In this document: positions 1 through 8,391 of the stretch, piece after piece | Position numbering within the stretch: position 1 is the stretch's first letter | How the letters are laid out: every line of letters starts with the position of its first letter | From: Microbacterium sp. BH-3-3-3 | GTDB lineage: Bacteria; Actinomycetota; Actinomycetes; Actinomycetales; Microbacteriaceae | DNA: 64,000 nt | Assembly: GCF_001792815.1 (NCBI RefSeq) | Contig: NZ_CP017674.1 | Location: forward strand, 1,426,001-1,490,000 | Direction: 5' to 3' | Notes under the pieces: model-generated | Told to the model about the DNA's origin: nothing | The model's input: the letters and a program-made list of their open reading frames with translations, nothing else | Database searches by the model: none | Program-made: the position numbers and the translations under genes

Positions 1-645
1 ATCGACCGCGATGCGCGTGCCGTCGACGGCCACGACCTCGCCCTCGCGCACCAGACGCAACGCCCGCTCGGCGACGAGCGCGGGGTCGTCGACGAGCGCC
101 CCCGGTTCCCCGCGGGGCACGAGCTGCCCGTGGGCGGTGTACCCGCGGTCGAGGAACGCCTCGCGCACGAAGGGCAGTCCCGCCGCTGCCGCGGCCTCGG
201 CGATCGCCCCCGCAAGACCCAGCATCGGCAGGGCGCGGCCGAGCCGGGCAGAGAGGTCGGCGACCGCGGCGACGACGGCTCCGGCCTGCGAGGCGTCGTC
301 GATCACCGCGTGGTACAGCGCCCCGTGCGGTTTGACGTAGCGCAGGTCGGCACCGGCCGCGGCGAGCGCGTCGAGCTGGGCGGCGATGCTCGCCCGGAGG
401 TCGTCCGGGGCGGGGTCGCGCCGGACACGGCCGAAGTTCGCGCGGTCGTCGTACGAGGGATGCGCGCCGACCGCGACACCGAACCGTGCCGCCCGTTCGA
501 CCGAGGCGCGCATGGAGGCGGCGTCTCCGGCGTGCCCCCCGCAGGCGACGTTGGCGCTGGAGACGACGGCGAACATGGCGTCGTCGTCGGCGGTCGGCAT
601 CCCGTCGACGGTCTCGCCGAGGTCGGCGTTGAGGTCCACGCGCAT
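1..645 (-). CDS. pxpA: 5-oxoprolinase subunit A, LamB/YcsF family (3' end outside window)
   Basis: Family role: with PxpB and PxpC it cleaves 5-oxoproline (pyroglutamate) to glutamate using ATP in the cytoplasm. The translation starts MRVDLNADLGE and has the family hallmark ANVACGGHAGD at residues 31-41, then VGAHPSYDDR and a later KPHGALYH. The reading frame is open to base 1, giving 215 codons of a family that is usually about 250 residues, so the C-terminus lies to the left. PxpB/PxpC are not visible and may lie beyond the edge. ATG 645 is chosen because a TACGGT box lies 6 nt upstream and no Shine-Dalgarno is seen. The gene diverges from a peptide-type ABC transporter. Confidence 0.88.
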   Translation of the reverse strand, partial: MRVDLNADLGETVDGMPTADDDAMFAVVSSANVACGGHAGDAASMRASVERAARFGVAVGAHPSYDDRANFGRVRRDPAPDDLRASIAAQLDALAAAGADLRYVKPHGALYHAVIDDASQAGAVVAAVADLSARLGRALPMLGLAGAIAEAAAAAGLPFVREAFLDRGYTAHGQLVPRGEPGALVDDPALVAERALRLVREGEVVAVDGTRIAVD

Positions 646-651
646 GGAGCC

Positions 652-657
652 ACCGTA
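652..657 (-). promoter_or_regulatory. -10 box (TACGGT) of pxpA, leaderless type
   Basis: TACGGT on the minus strand ends 6 nt before ATG 645. With a usual 6-7 nt distance from -10 to transcription start, the mRNA would begin at the start codon. No -35 is obvious. Confidence 0.5.
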
Positions 658-884
658 ACGCCGCGATGCGCGCGCGCGAGGGTCGGCGGCGCGGGGCGGC
701 GCGGCCCGTCGCCGACGTTGCCGGCGCGCGGCGCGCACAGCTCCTGCGCCGTCCGTGCGGCGGACGCACACCGACGGTGAGCGGGCGCATCCGCCTGAGT
801 CGTGCGGATCCGAGCGCGTTACGGGGGTGTGACGATCGGGCGGAGGGGGTGGGCAGAACGGGCGGCGCGGGCGAGGATGGTGGG

Positions 885-2552
885 ATGACCTCCGATGTCG
901 CCGGTCCCCCCGCTCCGGCATCCCCCCTGCCCCTTCTCTCGGTCCGTGATCTCGCGGTCGACTTCGCCACCATGGACGGCCCCGTGCGGGCCGTCGATGG
1001 GGTGGATCTCGACATCCACGCGGGTGAGACCATCGCCATCGTCGGCGAATCCGGCTCCGGCAAGTCGACGACCGCCATGGCGATCATCGGTCTGCTCGCC
1101 TCCGGGGGCCGCGTGGCCCGCGGCCAGATCCTGCTCGACGGCGAGGACCTCACCACCTTCGGCGAGGCCCGCATGCGTCAGGTACGCGGCCGGCAGATCG
1201 GCCTGGTGCCCCAGGATCCGATGTCGAACCTCAACCCCGTCGCGAAGATCGGCACGCAGGTCGCCGAGACGCTGCTCGCCCACGGCCTGGCCGAACGCGC
1301 GAACGTCAAAGGCAAGGTCGTCGAGGCGCTCGAGGCCGCGGGACTGCCGGATGCCGAGAAGCGGGCGACGCAGTACCCGCACGAGTTCTCGGGCGGCATG
1401 CGCCAGCGCGCGCTCATCGCGATCGGCCTCGCCTGCCGGCCGCGCCTGCTGATCGCCGACGAGCCGACGAGCGCGCTCGACGTCACCGTGCAGCAGACGA
1501 TCCTCGACCAGATCGACAAGCAGACCGACGAGCTGGGCGCGGCCGTGCTCCTCATCACCCACGACCTGGGTCTCGCCGCGGAACGCGCATCGAGAGTCGT
1601 GGTCATGCACCGCGGGCGCGTCGTCGAGCAGGGGCCCGCACGCCAGATCCTTGAGAACCCCCAGCACGAGTACACGAAGTCACTGGTGGCGGCGGCGCCC
1701 TCGGTCGCGGCCGTGCGACTGCGCCCCGAGGACTTCCGCGGCTCGCGCGCCGCCGAGCCGGTACGCGACCACATCGTCGAGATCTCGAACCTCACCAAGG
1801 TGTACCCGACGAGGGGGCGGGGCGACGACTTCCGCGCCGTCGACGACGTGTCGCTCGCGATCCCCCGCGGCCAGACCGTCGCCATCGTGGGCGAGTCGGG
1901 GTCGGGCAAGACGACGACCGCGCGCATGCTGCTGAAGGTCGTCGAGCCCACGAGCGGATCGATCACGTTCGACGGGCAGGACGTCGCGGCTCTGAAGGGC
2001 GACGCCCTGCGGCAGTTCCGCCAGAAGGTGCAGCCGATCTTCCAGGACCCGTACTCGAGCCTGAACCCCATGTTCACCGTCGAGCGCATCGTCGAGGAGC
2101 CCCTGTCGTTCTACAAGCGCGGCTCGAAGGCGGAACGCGCGAAGCGGGTGCGCCAGCTGATGGACGACGTGGCCCTGCCGGCATCCATGCTGCGCCGCTA
2201 CCCCTCGGAACTGTCGGGCGGGCAACGGCAGCGCGTCGCGATCGCCCGGGCCCTCGCCCTCTCGCCCGAGCTGATCGTGTGCGACGAGCCGGTGTCGGCG
2301 CTCGACGTGCTCGTACAGGCGCAGATCCTCGACCTGCTGGGCGACCTGCAGCGCGAGTACGGCCTGAGCTACCTCTTCATCTCGCACGACCTCGCGGTGG
2401 TGCGCCTGATCAGCGATTACGTCTGCGTGATGAAGGACGGACGCCTGGTCGAGGCGGCATCCAGCGAAGAGGTCTTCACCAACCCCCGCGACCCGTACAC
2501 GCGCCGCTTGCTGGCGTCGATCCCGGGCAACGAGCTGGGCTTGGCGGGCTGA
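885..2552 (+). CDS. ABC transporter ATP-binding protein, double ATPase (peptide/nickel type)
   Basis: A 555-residue fusion of two ABC ATPase domains, equivalent to DppD and DppF in one chain, energising oligopeptide or nickel import at the membrane. Domain 1 has Walker A GESGSGKST (54-62) and signature FSGGMRQR (about 168-175). Domain 2 has GESGSGKTT (336-344) and LSGGQRQR (about 443-450). Both have the DEPTSALDV/DEPVSALDV Walker B region. ATG 885 begins MTSDVAGPP; a GAGGAT box lies 6 nt upstream. The frame stays open upstream, but that extension is low-complexity Arg/Gly and not believable. The cognate permeases and binding protein are encoded convergently on the other strand, an unusual split arrangement. 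Confidence 0.9.
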   Translation: MTSDVAGPPAPASPLPLLSVRDLAVDFATMDGPVRAVDGVDLDIHAGETIAIVGESGSGKSTTAMAIIGLLASGGRVARGQILLDGEDLTTFGEARMRQVRGRQIGLVPQDPMSNLNPVAKIGTQVAETLLAHGLAERANVKGKVVEALEAAGLPDAEKRATQYPHEFSGGMRQRALIAIGLACRPRLLIADEPTSALDVTVQQTILDQIDKQTDELGAAVLLITHDLGLAAERASRVVVMHRGRVVEQGPARQILENPQHEYTKSLVAAAPSVAAVRLRPEDFRGSRAAEPVRDHIVEISNLTKVYPTRGRGDDFRAVDDVSLAIPRGQTVAIVGESGSGKTTTARMLLKVVEPTSGSITFDGQDVAALKGDALRQFRQKVQPIFQDPYSSLNPMFTVERIVEEPLSFYKRGSKAERAKRVRQLMDDVALPASMLRRYPSELSGGQRQRVAIARALALSPELIVCDEPVSALDVLVQAQILDLLGDLQREYGLSYLFISHDLAVVRLISDYVCVMKDGRLVEAASSEEVFTNPRDPYTRRLLASIPGNELGLAG

Positions 2553-2625
2553 AACAGCTCGCGGTGCAGCGGGCGATGTCCCCCGGCACCCGCTGGCCCA
2601 CGGCCCCGCGGCACGTGCGCTGAGG

Positions 2626-2679
2626 CATGTCCCACTTGGTGCGAGAAACGGTCGGCAGACCTGCACGAAGTGGGACATG
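2626..2679. repeat. 54-bp palindromic element, copy 1
   Basis: Inverted repeat with 17-bp arms (left CATGTCCCACTTGGTGC, right GCACGAAGTGGGACATG, one mismatch) around a 20-bp core starting GAGAAACGGTCGG. It lies between the convergent ABC ATPase gene and permease gene. A second copy follows 39 bp later. Confidence 0.85.
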
Positions 2680-2718
2680 GCACCCACCGCCGGCGGCGCA
2701 GCGGCTCGCGCGCCGAAG

Positions 2719-2772
2719 CATGTCCCACTTCGTGCGAGAAACGGTCGGCGAGACTGCACGAAGTGGGACATG
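2719..2772. repeat. 54-bp palindromic element, copy 2
   Basis: Same length and design as copy 1, with perfect 17-bp arms CATGTCCCACTTCGTGC / GCACGAAGTGGGACATG and a 20-bp core that differs from copy 1 only near its end. As RNA it would fold into a strong hairpin on either strand, so it could act as a bidirectional terminator, or it may be a copy of a dispersed REP-like element. Confidence 0.85.
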
Positions 2773-2793
2773 GATGCCGCGCCGACGACGCCG

Positions 2794-2825
2794 CGGCCCC
2801 GACCCGCGCGAGCGAGTCGGGGCCG
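2794..2825 (-). terminator. GC-rich hairpin downstream of the permease gene
   Basis: Ten-base arms CGGCCCCGAC and GTCGGGGCCG separated by 12 nt, 9 bp past the stop of the minus-strand permease gene. There is no T-tract, as is common for actinobacterial terminators. Confidence 0.55.
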
Positions 2826-2833
2826 GGCGCCCG

Positions 2834-3796
2834 CTACCGCGCGCGGGTGCGGGGGTCCATCGCCTCGCGGAGCGACTCGCCCAGCAGCGTGAAGCCCAGC
2901 GCGGTCACGGCGATGCAGATGCCCGGCAGGAACGCCAGCCACGGGGCGATCGCCAGCTCGGCCTGCGCGTACGTGAGCATGCGGCCCCACTCGGCGGTCT
3001 GCGGCAGCCCGCCACCGAGGCCCAGGAACGACAGTGCGGCCGCGTCGATGACGGCGGTCGCGAGCGTGAGCGTGCCCTGCACGATGACCGGCCCGACGCT
3101 GTTGGGCAGCACGTGGGTCATCGTGATTGTCCGTCGACTGAGGCCCAGGGTCTGCGCCGACAGCACGTAGTCGGCGCCGCGCTGCTGCAGCATCGAGGCG
3201 CGCAGGAGCCGCGCGAACACCGGCACCTGCGACGCACCGATCGCGATCATGATCGCGAGCTGGCTCTGGCCGAGGATGGCGGCGATCGAGACGGCGAGGA
3301 GCAGGTTCGGCACCGAGAGCAGGATGTCGACGAAGCGCATGACCACCGCGTCGACCCACCCGCCGAACATGCCCGCCAGCAGCCCCAGCGCCATGCCGCC
3401 GATCAGGCCCATCGCCGTCGAGATGACACCGATCTGCAGCGACGCCTGGGCGCCCCAGATGAGCTTCGACAGCACGTCGCCGCCGAAGCGGTCGAGACCG
3501 AGGGGGAACTCGGCCATCTCGCCCGGCCCCGGGATGTCGGTCGGCGTGATGAAACGCTGTCCGGGCAGGGACTCGGCCGGGTACGGCGCGAGCAGCGGCG
3601 CGAGGGCCGCCACGAGCAGGAACGCCAGCACGATGATCGCGCCGATCCAGGCGACGGGACTGTGCCGGAGTCGCTGGAACACGTCCTGCCAGAAGCCGCC
3701 CCCGCGCGCCTGGGCGGCGAGGAGCTGGCCGTCGACGATCGCGTTGTCGTCGACGGGACCGCCGCTGGGGGCGGGAGGGAGGATGCCGGAGCTCAC
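2834..3796 (-). CDS. Peptide/nickel-type ABC transporter permease (DppC-like)
   Basis: Inner-membrane permease of 320 residues, the second subunit of the channel. It has a cytoplasmic N-terminal arm, a first membrane segment IGAIIVLAFLLVAALAPLLA, a periplasmic-side loop with the FPLGLDRFGGDVLS motif typical of DppC, then about five more helices. The ATPase-contact loop includes RGADYVLSAQTLGLS. The start is GTG 3796, overlapping the stop of the upstream permease gene by 4 bp (GTGA), which implies translational coupling. Partners are the DppB-like gene, the lipoprotein gene and the convergent double ATPase. Confidence 0.88.
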   Translation of the reverse strand: MSSGILPPAPSGGPVDDNAIVDGQLLAAQARGGGFWQDVFQRLRHSPVAWIGAIIVLAFLLVAALAPLLAPYPAESLPGQRFITPTDIPGPGEMAEFPLGLDRFGGDVLSKLIWGAQASLQIGVISTAMGLIGGMALGLLAGMFGGWVDAVVMRFVDILLSVPNLLLAVSIAAILGQSQLAIMIAIGASQVPVFARLLRASMLQQRGADYVLSAQTLGLSRRTITMTHVLPNSVGPVIVQGTLTLATAVIDAAALSFLGLGGGLPQTAEWGRMLTYAQAELAIAPWLAFLPGICIAVTALGFTLLGESLREAMDPRTRAR

Positions 3797-4797
3797 TGGA
3801 CTCTCACTCTCGGGTCGATGACGCTGTACGACAGGTCGACCAGCAGGTTGATGAGCGCGTACGCGATCGCGATGAAGATGATGAAGCCCTGCAGCACGGG
3901 GAAGTCGCGCGTGAAGATGGCCCGCGCGAGGAACTGCCCGATGCCCGGGAAGGCGAACACCGTCTCGGTGAGCACCGCCCCCGAGATGAGCAGGCCCGCC
4001 TGCAGGCCCACCGTGGTGATGACCGGAAGCATGGCGTTGCGCAGGATGAAGCGGTTGCGCAGCGTCGAGCGGCCGATGCCCTTGGCGCGGCCGGTGCGGA
4101 CGTAGTCGGCGTTCTGCACCTCGAGCACCGAGGCGCGCGTGATGCGCACGATGATCGCGAGCGGGATCGTGCCGAGCGCGACCGCCGGCAGGATCAGGTG
4201 CAGCACGGCATCCCACGACGCGTCGAACTCCCCGGTGATGAGCCCGTCGAAGACGTAGAGGTTCGTGTAGTGCGTCGCGTCGATGCGCGGGTTCTGGCGA
4301 CCGTCGGAGGGCAGCCAGCCGAGCTGCACGGCGAAGACGTACTTGAGGATGAACGCCAGGAAGAACACCGGGATGGTGATCCCGATGAGGCTCAGCACGA
4401 CGGCGGTGTGATCCCAGATCTTGCCGTGACGGCGCGCGGCCCAATAGCCGAGCGGGATGCCGATGCCCACCGCCACGATGAGCGCGCCGATCGACAGCTC
4501 GAGGGTGGCGGGGAAGCGACGCACGAACTCCTCGAGCACGGGCCGGCCCGTCTGGATCGAGGAGCCGAAGTCTCCGGTCATCAGACGCCCGAGCCACGTG
4601 AAGTACTGCACGTAGAGGGGTTCGTTGAAGCCGTAGAGCTCGTTGATGCGAGCGACGGCGGCGGGGGTGGCCCGCTCACCCAACAGGGCGACGGCGGGGC
4701 CGCCCGGGAGCGCGCGCACCCAGGCGAAGAGCAGGACGGACAGACCGAACAGAGTGGGGATGAGCAGGAGCAGGCGCCTGCCGATGGTGCGGAGCAC
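3793..4797 (-). CDS. Peptide/nickel-type ABC transporter permease (DppB-like)
   Basis: A 334-residue integral membrane protein starting MLRTIGRRLLLLIPTLFG, the standard DppB opening. It keeps the extracytoplasmic DFGSSIQTGRPV region, and the cytoplasmic EAA-like loop ADYVRTGRAKGIG that docks on the ATPase. It forms a heterodimer with the DppC-like subunit encoded immediately downstream. It is probably co-transcribed with the binding-protein gene 84 bp upstream, with a hairpin in between that may lower permease expression. Confidence 0.9.
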   Translation of the reverse strand: MLRTIGRRLLLLIPTLFGLSVLLFAWVRALPGGPAVALLGERATPAAVARINELYGFNEPLYVQYFTWLGRLMTGDFGSSIQTGRPVLEEFVRRFPATLELSIGALIVAVGIGIPLGYWAARRHGKIWDHTAVVLSLIGITIPVFFLAFILKYVFAVQLGWLPSDGRQNPRIDATHYTNLYVFDGLITGEFDASWDAVLHLILPAVALGTIPLAIIVRITRASVLEVQNADYVRTGRAKGIGRSTLRNRFILRNAMLPVITTVGLQAGLLISGAVLTETVFAFPGIGQFLARAIFTRDFPVLQGFIIFIAIAYALINLLVDLSYSVIDPRVRVQ

Positions 4798-4835
4798 GGG
4801 TTCTCACAGGGTGTCGGGAACGGGGGGACGCGGAA

Positions 4836-4873
4836 CCGCGGGCCCCGGCGTCGTCACGACGCGGAGCCCGCGG
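4836..4873 (-). terminator. Intercistronic hairpin between lipoprotein and permease genes
   Basis: Arms CCGCGGGC and GCCCGCGG enclose an inner CGTCGTCACGACG stem-loop, starting 9 bp after the binding-protein stop. It is probably a partial terminator or mRNA-stabilising structure that raises binding protein over permeases. Confidence 0.5.
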
Positions 4874-4881
4874 CATCCGGA

Positions 4882-6549
4882 TCACTCGGTGAGTTCGATC
4901 TCGTTGTAGACCTCGTCCTGCACGGGGCTGGCGGGGTACGACTTCACCCGGGGTGCGAACGCGAGCGTCGGCACGGGGTTGGCCAGCGGGATACCGGGGA
5001 GGAACGTCGCGATCTGCTCGTTGACGGCCTGGTAGGCCGGGTCCTGCTCGGCCTCGGTCGCGAGGCCGCGGGCCGAGGTGAGAGCCGAGAACAGCTCCGC
5101 GTTGTCGAAGCCCCACTCGTTGGACGTGCCGCCGAAGAACGTGCCCACGAAGTTGTCGGGGTCGTTGTAGTCGCCGGTCCAGCCGAGCAGATGGATGCCG
5201 TGCTCGCTGCCGCCCTGGATCAGGTCGAGGTACTCGCCCCACTCGTTCGACACCGGGTTGAGCACGATGCCCACGGCCTGCAGCTGCGACTGGAGGTTCG
5301 TGAAGATCTGCTCGGGGTTCGGCATGTACGGGCGCGAGATGTTGACCGGGTAGTTGAACGTCAGCGTCAGCGGGTTGGCGTCGGTGAAGCCGGCTTCGGC
5401 GAGCAGGGCCTTGGCGGCGGCCTGGTCGAAGTCGTACGTGGTCACGCCGGAGTTGAAGCCGATGACACTGTCGGGCATGAACTGCGAGGCCACCGTGGTG
5501 CCCTCGGGCAGCACCTGGGTGACCAGCTGCTGCTTGTCGATGGCGTGGGCGATCGCCTGGCGCACGCGGATGTCGCCGAGCGCCGGGTCGGCCTGGTTCA
5601 TGCCGAGGTACAGGATGTTGAACGGGTCGCGGTTGGTGAGCATGTAGCCCGCGGACTCGAGCGCGCCGAGGTCGGCGGGGGCCACGAGGTCGTAACCGTC
5701 GATCGAGCCGGACTCGAGCGCCTGGCGACGAGCCGTGGTGTCGCCGATCACGCGGAAGATGACCTTCTGCACCTGGCCCTGGTCACCCCAGTAGCCCTCG
5801 TAGGCGTTGACGGTCGCCTCGGCGCCGGGCTCCCACGAGTCGAACTGGAACGGACCCGTGCCGGTGGGGTGGCCCTGGGCGTACTCGCTGAGGGTCGGCG
5901 CCTCGGAGGTTCCGCCCACCTCGTCGGCCTGGTACTCCTGCAGCGCGGTGGGGCTCTGCATCGCGAACGCGGGCAGCGACAGCGCGGGGATGAAACCGGC
6001 GAACGGTTCGGTCAGCGCGATGGTGACCTCGGTGGGGCTTCCCACCTCGCAGCCGCCGTAGATCGAGGTGCCGGTGTCGGCGTATCCGCGCATGATCTTG
6101 CCCCAGTAGTAGGACAGGCTCTCGGACTGCGCGATGCCGGTGAAGTTGTTCTGGCGATCGAAGTTGAAGCAGACGGCGTCGGCGTTGAACTCGGTGCCGT
6201 CGTGGAAGGTCACGCCCTCTTTGAGCGTGAAGGTGTACGACAGGCCGTCGTCCGACTGCTCCCAGCTCTCGGCGAGCATGGGGGCGGGGTCGGCGGTGCC
6301 CGACTCCACGCCGACGAGGCCCTCGAAGATCTGCCGCGAGATGCGGAACGACTCTCCGTCACTGGCGAAGGCGGGGTCGAGGCTGGACGGATCGCCCGAG
6401 GCGCCGAACACGAATGTGGAGTCGACGTCACCGCCGGCGTCGCCGCCGCCGTCATCGTCGCGCTGACTCGTGCAGCCCGACAGGGCGAGCGCGCCGATGG
6501 CGACGGTGGCGCCGCCGACGAGCAGACGTCGTCGAAGAGAACTGAGCAT
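4882..6549 (-). CDS. ABC transporter substrate-binding lipoprotein, family 5 (peptide type)
   Basis: A 555-residue lipoprotein. The signal peptide ends in lipobox LSGC with Cys26 as the lipidation site, followed by an acidic Gly/Asp linker. The mature part has the family-5 features: SLDPAFASDGES near the start, LAESWEQSDDGLSYTFTLK, then FHDGTEFNADAV. It captures oligopeptides or similar solutes outside the membrane and delivers them to the DppBC-like permease. GGAAGG lies upstream of ATG 6549. The substrate cannot be read from the sequence; the neighbouring pxpA suggests peptides or pyroglutamyl compounds (inference). Confidence 0.9.
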   Translation of the reverse strand: MLSSLRRRLLVGGATVAIGALALSGCTSQRDDDGGGDAGGDVDSTFVFGASGDPSSLDPAFASDGESFRISRQIFEGLVGVESGTADPAPMLAESWEQSDDGLSYTFTLKEGVTFHDGTEFNADAVCFNFDRQNNFTGIAQSESLSYYWGKIMRGYADTGTSIYGGCEVGSPTEVTIALTEPFAGFIPALSLPAFAMQSPTALQEYQADEVGGTSEAPTLSEYAQGHPTGTGPFQFDSWEPGAEATVNAYEGYWGDQGQVQKVIFRVIGDTTARRQALESGSIDGYDLVAPADLGALESAGYMLTNRDPFNILYLGMNQADPALGDIRVRQAIAHAIDKQQLVTQVLPEGTTVASQFMPDSVIGFNSGVTTYDFDQAAAKALLAEAGFTDANPLTLTFNYPVNISRPYMPNPEQIFTNLQSQLQAVGIVLNPVSNEWGEYLDLIQGGSEHGIHLLGWTGDYNDPDNFVGTFFGGTSNEWGFDNAELFSALTSARGLATEAEQDPAYQAVNEQIATFLPGIPLANPVPTLAFAPRVKSYPASPVQDEVYNEIELTE

Positions 6550-6872
6550 TTTCGGTACACCTTCCGGGGGGAAAGGGAGGAGAACGACGGCGCTGTCACG
6601 TCATCGTGCCGCGCTCCGCTTGCTGTGTTCCCCCGACCGTACAGGGCGGGCGGCGTCGTGCCCATTGCCCGCGTGTATCGATCGTGTTTCGAGAATCCGG
6701 CATCCTGATGCCCTCCCGGGCTACCGATGGCGCATTCCGCCCATCCCCCCGCCGCCGCGGTGCGCACCCTGCCCGCCTCGGGCAGCGCGAGGAGCCGAGA
6801 GTCGTCGCTTCGCGGCCAATGCGCGCGTCGGGGTTCGGCATCTCACGCGACGGGCCCGGCTAGCGTGGAGGG
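6550..6872. promoter_or_regulatory. Divergent intergenic region, 323 bp, no gene seen
   Basis: Separates the binding-protein gene (minus) from the spermidine-synthase-like gene (plus). It should carry the promoter of the ABC operon: the stretch around 6660-6700 is less GC-rich than its surroundings, and a purine-rich ribosome-binding site is at about 6554-6560 on the minus strand. Open frames crossing it lack a plausible start and family resemblance. Confidence 0.5.
6861..6866 (+). promoter_or_regulatory. -10 box (TAGCGT), leaderless type
   Basis: TAGCGT ends 6 nt before ATG 6873. The purines between box and start are too close to act as a Shine-Dalgarno. Confidence 0.5.
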
Positions 6873-7739
6873 ATGGCACGCATGCGCATCGAACCCGACG
6901 ACGCCCCCACGGCGCGACTGTCGGACGGATCGACCGCGCGGGTGTCGCCGTCGGGCTTCGTCTCGGGATGGGAGCTGGTCGTCGACGCGACCCCCCAGTC
7001 GCACGTCGACCTCGACGATCCCACCCACCTGCACTTCGAATACGTCGCGCGCATGGGAGCGGTCATCGACCGCCTGCGGATGCCGGGACAGCCGCTGACC
7101 GCGGTGCACCTGGGCGCGGGGGCCCTCACCCTTCCCCGCTACGTCGAGAGCACCCGCCCCGGCTCCCGCCAACAGGTGATCGAACTGGAGCCGGCGCTCT
7201 GGGATCTCGTGCGCGAGAACCTCCCCCTTCCCCGCGGCGCCGCGATCCGCGTACGCATCGGCGACGCGCGCGCCGGACTCGCCAAGCTCCCCGCCGGCCT
7301 CACCGGCGCCGTCGATCTGCTCGTGAGCGACGTGTACTCGGGCGCGCAGACCCCGGCGCACCTGACCACGGTGGAGTTCTACCGCGACGCCGCGCGTCTG
7401 CTCGCCCCCGACGGCGTCCTGCTCGTCAACGTGTCGGACGGCCCCGGCCTCGCCTTCGCCCGACGACAGGTCGCCACGATCCGCGCGGTGCTGCCCGAGG
7501 TGATCGTGCTCGCCGAGGTGCAGGTGCTGAAGGGCCGCCGCTTCGGCAATCTCGTCGTCGCCGCCTCCGCCGCTCCCCTGCCCGTCGAATGGCTCCCGCG
7601 TCTCATGGCGGCCGGTCCCCACCCCGCGAAAGTGGCCCAGGGGGCCGAGATCGAGGAGTTCATGCGCGGGGTGCGGGCGTCGACCGATGCCGACGCGACG
7701 CCGTCGCCCAAGCCCTCGGCGTCGATCTTCGAACGGTGA
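6873..7739 (+). CDS. Spermidine synthase-like methyltransferase-fold protein
   Basis: A 288-residue protein with the Rossmann fold of the polyamine synthase family. The nucleotide-binding loop HLGAGALT is at 79-86, followed by VIELEP (the acidic residue that usually contacts the ribose) and DLLVSDVYSGAQTP, resembling the DxxxDxx active region. Actinobacterial genomes often carry such soluble proteins, labelled spermidine synthase, whose real substrate is unproven; an aminopropyltransferase role is not certain. The C-terminus is a low-complexity Thr/Pro/Ser tail. ATG 6873 fits the leaderless promoter box; ATG 6882 is an alternative. Confidence 0.72.
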   Translation: MARMRIEPDDAPTARLSDGSTARVSPSGFVSGWELVVDATPQSHVDLDDPTHLHFEYVARMGAVIDRLRMPGQPLTAVHLGAGALTLPRYVESTRPGSRQQVIELEPALWDLVRENLPLPRGAAIRVRIGDARAGLAKLPAGLTGAVDLLVSDVYSGAQTPAHLTTVEFYRDAARLLAPDGVLLVNVSDGPGLAFARRQVATIRAVLPEVIVLAEVQVLKGRRFGNLVVAASAAPLPVEWLPRLMAAGPHPAKVAQGAEIEEFMRGVRASTDADATPSPKPSASIFER

Positions 7740-7833
7740 CGGCGGCGTGTTCGCGCCCCGACCGCGTGGCGCGGGCGTTCTGAGCGCGCCTGCCACGCAA
7801 ACTGGAACTCCTGCCCGACCGAGAGGAGCGACG

Positions 7834-8361
7834 GTGAGCTACATCCACGGGTACGACCCCGACACGTTGCGCGAGGTCACCGACTCTCGCGAGTGCGCGG
7901 AACGACTCGAGGAGATCGGTTCGCAGCGCAGCCTCCATGCCCTCCTCGAACGCGTGTGGCTGCTGAAGGTGCTCGACCGCTTCGACGAGGCCCTCGTCAT
8001 CTCGGATCAGTCGGTGCGCGTCGCCCGCATGGCCGGCACCCGCCGCGACCTGCTGCGCGCCCGCATCCTGCACGCCACGATCCTGCAGTGCCGCGGGGCG
8101 TTCGCCGCCGCCGAGCAGGAACTCACCATGTGCGCCGACGAGGCCGAGGGCCAGGGGTGGGCCAGCATCGCCGCCTTCGCCCTGCAGCACCGCGGCAAGG
8201 TGCACTACGACGAGGGCGACTACGACGCCGCGCGTCGCGACTTCAAGCAGGCGCTCTTCCTGCGCCAGAACGCCGGCGCCACCGATGCGCAGCTCGAGTC
8301 GACCCTGCTGGCGATCGACGCCGCCGAGCGTCGACGCACGCGCGAGGTCGTCGCGAGCTGA
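7834..8361 (+). CDS. TPR-repeat protein of unknown function
   Basis: A 175-residue soluble helical protein. Repeated helix pairs (LLKVLDRFDEALVISDQSV, AAEQELTMCADEAEG, YDEGDYDAARRDFKQALF) match the tetratricopeptide pattern, so it probably acts as a protein-protein adaptor. GTG 7834 is chosen because GAGAGGAG stands 5 nt upstream; the frame continues upstream into the previous gene without any other likely start. No catalytic motif is seen. Confidence 0.7.
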   Translation: MSYIHGYDPDTLREVTDSRECAERLEEIGSQRSLHALLERVWLLKVLDRFDEALVISDQSVRVARMAGTRRDLLRARILHATILQCRGAFAAAEQELTMCADEAEGQGWASIAAFALQHRGKVHYDEGDYDAARRDFKQALFLRQNAGATDAQLESTLLAIDAAERRRTREVVAS

Positions 8362-8378
8362 GTGTCGTAGGCCCCGCC

Positions 8379-8384
8379 TAGGCT
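8379..8384 (+). promoter_or_regulatory. -10 box (TAGGCT), leaderless type
   Basis: TAGGCT ends 7 nt before ATG 8392; the intervening TCCCGTC has no ribosome-binding sequence. Confidence 0.5.
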
Positions 8385-8391
8385 TCCCGTC

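Noticed and set aside
2626..2772. Short peptides starting MSHFV/MSHLV readable in the 54-bp palindromes on both strands
   Set aside because: They arise from the palindrome sequence itself (CATGTCCCACTTCGTG); no ribosome-binding sites or conserved stops.
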